A stretch of 28,687 nucleotides of DNA, taken from positions 1-28,687 of the forward strand of contig JAZNQL010000030.1 of assembly GCA_045590155.1 (NCBI GenBank), written 5' to 3'. A program made the position numbers and the translations under genes. The notes beneath the pieces were generated by a model. The model searched no databases. It had not been told where the DNA came from and was given only the letters and a program-made list of their open reading frames with translations. Source of the DNA: JAZNQL01 sp045590155. GTDB taxonomy: Bacteria; Bacillota; Clostridia; UMGS1883; UMGS1540. Numbering within the stretch: the first letter of the stretch is position 1; every line of letters begins with the position of its first letter. Positions 23,366-28,687 of the stretch are shown here, in pieces.

Positions 23366-24488
23366 GATATTAAAAAAAGAAGGAAGAGCAAGGCGGGGCA
23401 GATTTACAACAGTACACGGAACTGTTGAAACACCTGTTTTTATGAATGTAGGAACAAGTGCTGCAATAAAAGGCGGTCTTTCTTCGCTTGACCTTGAAAA
23501 TATAGGTTGCCAGATAGAACTTTCAAATACATACCATCTTCATGTAAGACCAGGAGATGAAGTAATCCGCGATATGGGAGGACTCCATAAATTTATGAAC
23601 TGGTCTCACCCAATACTTACCGATAGCGGTGGTTTCCAGGTTTTTTCTTTGGCAAAATTAAGAAGTATAAAAGAAGAAGGTGTTTACTTTAACTCTCACA
23701 TTGATGGGCGTAAAATTTTTATGGGACCCGAAGAGAGTATGCAAATACAATCAAACCTTGCTTCTACAATAGCTATGGCGTTTGATGAATGTGTAGAAAA
23801 TCCTTCTCCTTACGATTATACAAAACAATCGGCAGAGCGTACAGTAAGATGGCTCGAACGTTGCCGTGATAAAATGCAAAAGCTTAATTCAAAAGAAGAT
23901 ACAATAAATAAATCCCAGCTACTATTTGGCATAAATCAGGGCGGTACATACGAGGATTTGCGTATAGAAAATATGAAGGCAATAGCAAAATTCGACCTTC
24001 CCGGATATGCCATAGGCGGACTTGCAGTAGGGGAAAGTCACGAGGATATGTATAGAATAATTGATGCAGTAGAACCATTTATGCCCTCTGACAGACCGCG
24101 TTATTTGATGGGAGTAGGAACACCTCTTAATATTCTTGAAGCGGTACGAAGAGGCATTGACTTTTTTGATTGCGTTATGCCAAGCCGCAACGCACGGCAT
24201 GCAAATCTTTTTACACATAAAGGTATAATGAACCTTAATAATGCAAAGTACGAACGTGATTCAAGACCAATAGAAGAAGGATGCGAATGTCCTGCTTGTA
24301 AAAACTTTACAAGAGCATATATCCGTCACCTCTTTAAATCAGGAGAAATTCTGGCTATGCGCTTAGCTGTAATGCATAATTTGTATTTCTATAATAAGTT
24401 TATCGGAGAAATACGCACAGCTATTGAAGAAGGACGTTTAGAATCTTTTTATCAGGAAAATGCAAAAGCCATTTCAACAAGAATATGA
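23358..24488 (+). CDS. tgt: tRNA-guanine transglycosylase
   Basis: Tgt swaps guanine 34 of GUN-anticodon tRNAs for preQ1. The 376 residues match the bacterial family length. Active-site Asp89 is in TDSGGFQVFSL, nucleophile Asp271 in FDCVMPSRNARH, and the zinc ligands are Cys309, Cys311, Cys314 (CECPAC) and His340. The ATG follows GGAGG and overlaps queA by eight bases. In many Clostridia yajC follows; here a terminator ends the operon directly. No de novo preQ1 synthesis gene is in the window. Confidence 0.96.
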   Translation: MFEILKKEGRARRGRFTTVHGTVETPVFMNVGTSAAIKGGLSSLDLENIGCQIELSNTYHLHVRPGDEVIRDMGGLHKFMNWSHPILTDSGGFQVFSLAKLRSIKEEGVYFNSHIDGRKIFMGPEESMQIQSNLASTIAMAFDECVENPSPYDYTKQSAERTVRWLERCRDKMQKLNSKEDTINKSQLLFGINQGGTYEDLRIENMKAIAKFDLPGYAIGGLAVGESHEDMYRIIDAVEPFMPSDRPRYLMGVGTPLNILEAVRRGIDFFDCVMPSRNARHANLFTHKGIMNLNNAKYERDSRPIEEGCECPACKNFTRAYIRHLFKSGEILAMRLAVMHNLYFYNKFIGEIRTAIEEGRLESFYQENAKAISTRI

Positions 24489-24497
24489 TTAAAGCAT

Positions 24498-24548
24498 AAA
24501 ACCTCGTTTTTCGATATAAGGATAAATTGTCGAAAAGTGGGGTTTTTT
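24498..24548 (+). terminator. Intrinsic terminator after tgt
   Basis: The arm at 24498-24514 (AAAACCTCGTTTTTCGA) pairs over all 17 bases with 24530-24546 (TCGAAAAGTGGGGTTTT) if three G-U pairs are allowed. The loop is 15 bases, and a run of six T ends at 24548. The stop of tgt is ten bases upstream. Confidence 0.85.
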
Positions 24549-24582
24549 ACTTATAAAATGCTAAAAAAGTCATCATATTTAC

Positions 24583-24611
24583 TTGACAACATAAAAATAA
24601 AGTAGTATCAT
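24583..24611 (+). promoter_or_regulatory. Sigma-A promoter of the ilvE-VOR operon
   Basis: TTGACA at 24583-24588 is a perfect -35 box. After 17 bases comes TATCAT at 24606-24611, one mismatch from TATAAT. The leader to the ilvE ATG is about 50 bases, too short to hold a T-box or other amino-acid-sensing riboswitch. Confidence 0.72.
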
Positions 24612-24668
24612 AATATATTATATATTTAATAGGTAAAACAGAAATTGCAAAAGAAAGGCGGTATAATT

Positions 24669-25733
24669 ATGAATATAAAAATTGAAAAAACACAAAACCC
24701 AAAACAGAAGCCTGATTTTAAATCAGCACTTGGATTTGGTAAAATTTTTACAGACCATATGTTTGTAATGAACTATACAGAAGGACAGGGCTGGCACGAT
24801 GCAAGAATTGTTCCTTACGCAAATCTTGAACTTTCACCTGCTTCAATGGTTTTCCATTATGGACAGGAAATGTTTGAAGGTTTAAAAGCTTATAAAGGCG
24901 ATGACGGAAAAACACGCCTTTTCAGACCTGAAATGAATGCAAAGCGTGCAAATGCATCAAATGACAGACTTTGTATTCCAAGAATTCCAGAAGAAGATTT
25001 TGTTGAAGCAATAAAGGCTTTAGTAAAGATTGATGAAGACTGGATTCCAACAGAACCCGGTACATCACTTTACATTCGTCCTTTTGTTATCGCAACAGAT
25101 GACTTTTTGGGAGTTGCACCTTCAAAAACATATTTGTTTATTATAATTCTTTCACCCAGCGGTGCTTATTATGCAAGCGGACTTGAACCTGTTGGTATAT
25201 GGATTGAAGACGAATTTGTAAGAGCCGTAAAGGGCGGTATGGGTTTTGCTAAAACAGGTGGTAACTATGCAGCAAGCCTTGCTGCACAGGTTAAAGCTCA
25301 TGATGGCGGATATTCACAGGTTTTATGGCTTGATGGTGTTGAAAGAAAGTATATTGAAGAAGTAGGCGCTATGAATATTTTCTTCAAAATTGATGGTAAA
25401 ATTGTAACTCCTATGTTAAACGGAAGTATTCTTCCCGGTATAACAAGAGATTCTGTAATAAATCTTTGCAAATCCTGGGGCCTCACTGTTGAAGAACGTA
25501 AAGTTTCTGCGGAAGAACTCGTGCAGGCACAAAAGGACGGAAAGCTTGAAGAAGTTTTCGGCACAGGAACAGCAGCAGTTATTTCGCCTGTTGGCAAGCT
25601 TCGTTACCGTGATGAGGTTATGCTTATAAACGATGGAAAGATAGGCGAACTCAGCCAGAAAATTTATGATACCGTAACAGGAATACAATGGGGAAGATGT
25701 GAGGATAAGTTCAATTGGACAATAACACTGTAA
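24669..25733 (+). CDS. ilvE: Branched-chain amino acid aminotransferase
   Basis: IlvE is a fold-type IV PLP enzyme that interconverts valine, leucine and isoleucine with their 2-oxoacids. The protein has 354 residues, the length of the group II branch. Conserved blocks are FHYGQEMFEGLKAY, LYIRPFV, the PLP-lysine region FAKTGGNYAASLAAQ (Lys195), QVLWLDGVERKYIEEVGAMN and FGTGTAAVISPVG. The ATG at 24669 is preceded by AAAGGCGG; an in-frame TTG at 24645 lies before that site and is unlikely. Followed by a 2-oxoacid:ferredoxin oxidoreductase, it probably works in branched-chain amino acid degradation here, although biosynthesis is also possible. Confidence 0.95.
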   Translation: MNIKIEKTQNPKQKPDFKSALGFGKIFTDHMFVMNYTEGQGWHDARIVPYANLELSPASMVFHYGQEMFEGLKAYKGDDGKTRLFRPEMNAKRANASNDRLCIPRIPEEDFVEAIKALVKIDEDWIPTEPGTSLYIRPFVIATDDFLGVAPSKTYLFIIILSPSGAYYASGLEPVGIWIEDEFVRAVKGGMGFAKTGGNYAASLAAQVKAHDGGYSQVLWLDGVERKYIEEVGAMNIFFKIDGKIVTPMLNGSILPGITRDSVINLCKSWGLTVEERKVSAEELVQAQKDGKLEEVFGTGTAAVISPVGKLRYRDEVMLINDGKIGELSQKIYDTVTGIQWGRCEDKFNWTITL

Positions 25734-26386
25734 AAAGAGTAACACTTTTTCTGGGACATTATGGAAGCGGAAAAACTAATATAGCAGTGAACTATGCTTT
25801 AAAACTTAAAGAACAAGGCTTTGAAACTGCAATAGCAGACCTTGATATTGTAAATCCTTATTTTAGGACCAAGGACAGTAAAGATGTTTTGGAGCAAAAC
25901 GGAATAAGACTTATAGCTTCTGTTTATGCAGGAAGCAATGTTGATGTTCCGGCCCTTCCCGGAGAGATTTATTCAATTACCGACAAAAAAAACATTCATA
26001 GTATTGTTGATGTGGGCGGCGACGACAGAGGCGCCCTTGCCCTTGGAAGGTTTGCTGAAAAAATCTTAACAGAAAATGATTATGAAATGCTTTTTGTAAT
26101 CAATAAATACCGTCCCGGAACAAACAATGCAGACGATACCATAGAGGTTATGCACGAAATAGAAACTTCGGCAGGACTTAAGTTTACAGGAATTATAAAT
26201 AATTCCAATATAGGCGATGAAACAACAGAAGAAGATGTTATAAAAACATTTGATTTTGCAAAAGAGGTATCAGAAAAAGCAGGTCTGCCCATTAAATTTA
26301 CAGCAGTAAAAGAAGAATTGTACCCAAAACTTTGTGATAAAGAAAACATATTCCCTATAAAAATATATGTGAAACAAAGCTTTTAA
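25715..26386 (+). CDS. P-loop ATPase, MinD/ParA-like, of unknown role
   Basis: The 223-residue protein starts with a P-loop, LGHYGSGKTNIAVNYAL (Walker A at 14-21), followed by ADLDIVNPYFRTKD, which resembles the switch region of SIMIBI-class ATPases such as ParA/MinD. The Walker B-like strand is SIVDVGGDDRGALALGRF, and a base-recognition-type strand FVINKYRPGT follows. The deviant-Walker lysine of true ParA/MinD is absent. The start is TTG at 25715 with GAGG ten bases before it, and the gene overlaps the end of ilvE by 19 bases, so translation is coupled. It lies between ilvE and the oxidoreductase genes; a maturation or regulatory role in that pathway is only a guess. Confidence 0.75.
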   Translation: MDNNTVKRVTLFLGHYGSGKTNIAVNYALKLKEQGFETAIADLDIVNPYFRTKDSKDVLEQNGIRLIASVYAGSNVDVPALPGEIYSITDKKNIHSIVDVGGDDRGALALGRFAEKILTENDYEMLFVINKYRPGTNNADDTIEVMHEIETSAGLKFTGIINNSNIGDETTEEDVIKTFDFAKEVSEKAGLPIKFTAVKEELYPKLCDKENIFPIKIYVKQSF

Positions 26387-26399
26387 GGAGGATAAAATT

Positions 26400-26606
26400 A
26401 TGGCAAAGACAACTTTTAACGTAAATCTTTGTAAGGGTTGCGGACTTTGTGTTAACGCTTGCCCCAAACATATTATTAAATTAGATGAAGAAACAATTAA
26501 TGCAAAAGGCTATCATCCTGCAGGAATAATAAATCAGGAAGAATGTATAGGTTGTGCATTTTGTGCAATTATGTGTCCTGACTGCGTTATAACAGTAGAG
26601 AAATAA
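26400..26606 (+). CDS. Ferredoxin-like delta subunit of 2-oxoacid:ferredoxin oxidoreductase
   Basis: The 68-residue protein binds two [4Fe-4S] clusters: Cys11, 14, 17 and 21 (CKGCGLCVNACP) and Cys49, 52, 55 and 59 (CIGCAFCAIMCP). Each set supplies a full C-x2-C-x2-C-x3-C motif. It is the small electron-transfer subunit of four-subunit KOR/VOR complexes, which pass electrons from 2-oxoacid oxidation to free ferredoxin. A TAAGGAGG site precedes the ATG. Alpha, beta and gamma subunit genes follow in the usual order. Names korD or vorC/D vary between genomes, so no symbol is given. Confidence 0.92.
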   Translation: MAKTTFNVNLCKGCGLCVNACPKHIIKLDEETINAKGYHPAGIINQEECIGCAFCAIMCPDCVITVEK

Positions 26607-26618
26607 GGAGGGAACAAA

Positions 26619-27683
26619 ATGGCTGAAAAAGTATTGATGAAAGGAAACGAAGCAATGGCAGAGGCTGCTATAATGGCAGGATGCCGTCATTACTTTGGAT
26701 ATCCTATAACACCGCAAACAGAAATTGCGGCATATATGTCAAAAAAGATGCCTAAAATAAACGGCGTATTTTTACAGGCTGAAAGCGAAATCGCAGCAAT
26801 AAATATGGTGCTTGGTGTAGCTTCAACAGGTAAAAGAGTTATGACTTCAAGCTCAAGCCCCGGTATCTCATTAAAGAGCGAAGGTATATCATACCTTGCA
26901 GGAAGTGATTTACCTGCAGTTATAGTAAACGTACAGCGTGGCGGCCCCGGTCTTGGCGGAATTTAGCCTTCACAGGCAGACTATTTCCAGGCAACAAGAG
27001 GACTTGGACACGGCGATTTCCATGTACTTGTATTAGCACCCGCATCAGTACAGGAAATGGTTGACTTTACAATAAAAGCATTCGAACTTGCAGATAAGTA
27101 CAGAATGCCCGCAATGATTTTGGCAGATGGTACAATGGGACAGATGATGGAACCCGTTAATCTTGAAGCAACAGAAGTTAAAACCTTCGAAAAACCCTGG
27201 GCTGTTACAGGTACCAAGTGCCAAAGAGAACACAATATAATAAACTCCCTGTTCTTAAAGCCGGAAGAACTTGAACAGTTTAACTTCGACAGATATAAGA
27301 AATATGAAGTTATAGAACAAAACGAAGTTATGTACGAAGAGTATATGATGGAAGATGCAGAAATCTGTATAGCTGCTTACGGTGTTGCAGCGCGTGTATC
27401 CAAAAACGCAATAGACGCCGCAAGAGAAGCAGGAATCAAAGTTGGAATGATTCGTCCTATAACTCTCTGGCCTTTCCCCAAAAAAGCGTTTGAAAAGGCA
27501 GCAGAAAAGATTAACAAATTTATTACTGTTGAACTTTCTATGGGACAGATGATAGAAGACGTTGAGCTCGCTATAAAGTGCAAAAAGCCGGTACTTCTTT
27601 GTAACAGAACCGGTGGTATGATTCCCACAGTTGAAGAAGTTACACAAAAGATATTTGAAGCTGCAAAAGGAGGTAATGAATAA
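26619..27683 (+). pseudogene. vorB: 2-oxoacid:ferredoxin oxidoreductase alpha subunit (VorB/KorA type) with in-frame amber codon
   Basis: The frame runs 354 codons from ATG (GGAGG site) to TAA, the normal family length, except for TAG at 26964-26966, codon 116. Before it the N-terminal domain is intact and ends GGPGLGGI; after it the sequence resumes PSQADYFQATRG, which in relatives follows a glutamine, so CAG has become TAG. Downstream, APASVQEM, MPAMILADG and GMIRPITLWPFPKKAFEKA match the family, with no other disruption. The break leaves a 115-residue N-terminal piece and a possible 208-residue piece from ATG 27057. The complex catalyses CoA-dependent oxidative decarboxylation; with ilvE upstream, branched-chain 2-oxoacids are likely substrates. 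Sequencing error, recent inactivation or amber read-through remain open. Confidence 0.85.
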
Positions 27684-28435
27684 TGATAGTTTTTGAAAAA
27701 CCAAAGGCATTGGCAGATGTACCTCTTCATTACTGCCCCGGATGTACTCACGGTATAGTACACCGCCTTGTAGCAGAAGTTATAGATGAACTTGGTATAG
27801 AAGGCAAAACAATAGGTGTAGCACCTGTTGGATGCTCTGTATTCGCATACAATTATTTTAACTGCGATATGGTTGAAGCACCTCACGGACGTGCACCTGC
27901 AGTAGCAACAGGACTTAAAAGATCAGACCCCGAAAATCATATAGTATTCACATATCAGGGCGATGGTGACCTTGCTGCCATAGGAACAGCAGAAACTGTA
28001 CATTCAGCAGCAAGAGGAGAAAATATAACAGTTATATTTATAAATAACGCAATTTATGGAATGACAGGCGGTCAGATGGCTCCTACAACACTTCCCGGTC
28101 AGGTAACACAGACATCCCCTTACGGAAGAGATGTAGAAGCAGTAGGCTTGCCCATAAAGGTTTGTGAACTTCTTTCAAATGTTGATGGTGCAACATATCT
28201 TGAAAGAGTTGCAGTAAACAACGTAAAGAATATTAAAAACGCAAAAAAAGCTATTAAAAAAGCTTTTGAAAATCAGATTAACGGCAAAGGCTTCTCACTT
28301 GTTGAAGTTTTATCAACCTGTCCTACAAACTGGGGTATGAGCCCTGAAAAAGCTTTGGCATGGGTTGACGAAAAAATGATTCCTTATTATCCTTTAGGGG
28401 TTTATAAGGATAAATATGCAGGGGAGGACAAATAA
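27683..28435 (+). CDS. vorA: 2-oxoacid:ferredoxin oxidoreductase beta subunit (thiamine diphosphate-binding)
   Basis: The 250-residue protein carries the thiamine diphosphate site: GDGD at residues 93-96 and the Asn-Asn pair at 121-122 in FINNAIYGMTGGQMAPTT. The start region HYCPGCTHGIVHRLVAE holds the CxxC pair that helps bind a cluster in this family. HGRAPAVATGLK and the closing EVLSTCPTNWGM are also standard. The ATG shares a base with the alpha-subunit stop. It appears fully intact, which argues that the operon was under selection until very recently or still is. The symbol follows VOR-type naming and is less certain than the function. Confidence 0.92.
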   Translation: MIVFEKPKALADVPLHYCPGCTHGIVHRLVAEVIDELGIEGKTIGVAPVGCSVFAYNYFNCDMVEAPHGRAPAVATGLKRSDPENHIVFTYQGDGDLAAIGTAETVHSAARGENITVIFINNAIYGMTGGQMAPTTLPGQVTQTSPYGRDVEAVGLPIKVCELLSNVDGATYLERVAVNNVKNIKNAKKAIKKAFENQINGKGFSLVEVLSTCPTNWGMSPEKALAWVDEKMIPYYPLGVYKDKYAGEDK

Positions 28436-28437
28436 AA

Positions 28438-28687
28438 ATGGAAAATAAAATTCTTATTGCCGGATTTGGCGGACAGGGAATTTTGTTTGCAGGCAAATTC
28501 CTTGCATTTGAAGCTCTTTTTGAAGGAAAAGAAGTAAGCTGGTTACCTTCCTACGGACCCGAAATGCGTGGAGGTACAGCAAACTGCAGTGTTATAATAA
28601 GCGATAAACCTATCGGTTCGCCCATTGTATCAAAACCTGATGTTTTAATAGCAATGAACCTTCCTTCACTTGATAAGTATGAAGATG
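28438..28687 (+). CDS. 2-oxoacid:ferredoxin oxidoreductase gamma subunit (partial, cut by window end)
   Basis: The first 83 codons are present. They open with ILIAGFGGQGILFAGKFLA, the glycine-rich CoA-binding segment of the gamma subunit, and contain WLPSYGPEMRGGTANCSV, the other hallmark of the family. The start follows a GGGGAGG site and lies two bases after the beta-subunit stop. The remaining 90-100 residues expected of the family lie beyond the window. Confidence 0.92.
   Translation, partial: MENKILIAGFGGQGILFAGKFLAFEALFEGKEVSWLPSYGPEMRGGTANCSVIISDKPIGSPIVSKPDVLIAMNLPSLDKYED

Noticed and set aside
24528..24534. Third TGTCGAA box, after tgt
   Set aside because: It is part of the right arm of the tgt terminator stem and is explained by that pairing.
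24549..24668. T-box or other riboswitch controlling ilvE
   Set aside because: The leader from the predicted start site to the ATG is only about 50 bases, has no T-box sequence and no attenuator hairpin.
26964..26966. Amber codon as a designed pyrrolysine site
   Set aside because: The position is a conserved glutamine in the family and differs by one transition, so a functional pyrrolysine there is unlikely. Read-through in general is kept open as a finding.
27255..27886. Two long minus-strand open frames across the alpha and beta subunit genes
   Set aside because: Both are shadows of conserved forward coding sequence, with no ribosome sites or recognisable domains.

Overview
The window looks like a chromosomal segment of an AT-rich, anaerobic, Gram-positive bacterium of the class Clostridia. 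The reasons are: strong GGAGG-type ribosome sites, several TTG starts, a dgt-dnaG-sigA-trmK block, a spoIID-like/queA/tgt block, an SGNH protein of the DUF4886 type, a B12-type radical SAM protein with a DUF4080 tail, and a ferredoxin-dependent 2-oxoacid oxidoreductase. No tRNA, rRNA, CRISPR array, transposase or phage gene was seen.

Layout. (1) 1-7966 is one tightly packed forward run: the end of frr, then uppS, cdsA, dxr, rseP, nusB, xseA, xseB, ispA, an NADPH-type flavoprotein and dgt. Most neighbours overlap by a few bases or lie under 10 bases apart. It combines isoprenoid and lipid-carrier synthesis (dxr, ispA, uppS), phospholipid synthesis (cdsA), membrane proteolysis (rseP) and nucleic-acid maintenance (nusB, xseAB, dgt). 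(2) 8024-11793 is the macromolecular-synthesis operon dnaG-sigA-trmK-DUF1858, with a sigma-H-like promoter candidate in front and a strong terminator behind. (3) 11794-13181 is a small accessory island: a structured non-coding stretch, a three-helix membrane protein and a DUF4886 protein, with each gene followed by a copy of a 26-27 bp direct repeat. (4) 13182-14798 is a radical SAM gene. (5) 14802-19634 is a transport run (CPA2 antiporter, ABC exporter half, SulP anion transporter) behind a textbook sigma-A promoter. It converges on rho through a shared bidirectional terminator. (6) rho (minus strand) and a SpoIID/LytB-domain gene diverge from back-to-back promoters, and spoIID-queA-tgt follow as an operon. 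(7) 24583 to the end is a branched-chain 2-oxoacid catabolic operon: promoter, ilvE, a P-loop ATPase of unknown role, then ferredoxin, alpha, beta and gamma subunits of a VOR/KOR-type oxidoreductase. The last gene is cut by the window edge.

The main anomaly is a single in-frame TAG at codon 116 of the oxidoreductase alpha subunit, at a position normally occupied by glutamine. The frame stays open and conserved on both sides, so this is a one-base nonsense change, a sequencing or assembly error, or amber read-through. The rest is mostly conserved housekeeping. I did not find a convincing new defence or mobile system. The best leads beyond the amber codon are the repeat-flanked DUF4886 island, the candidate sporulation-type control region before dnaG-sigA, and the unassigned ATPase inside the ilvE-VOR operon.
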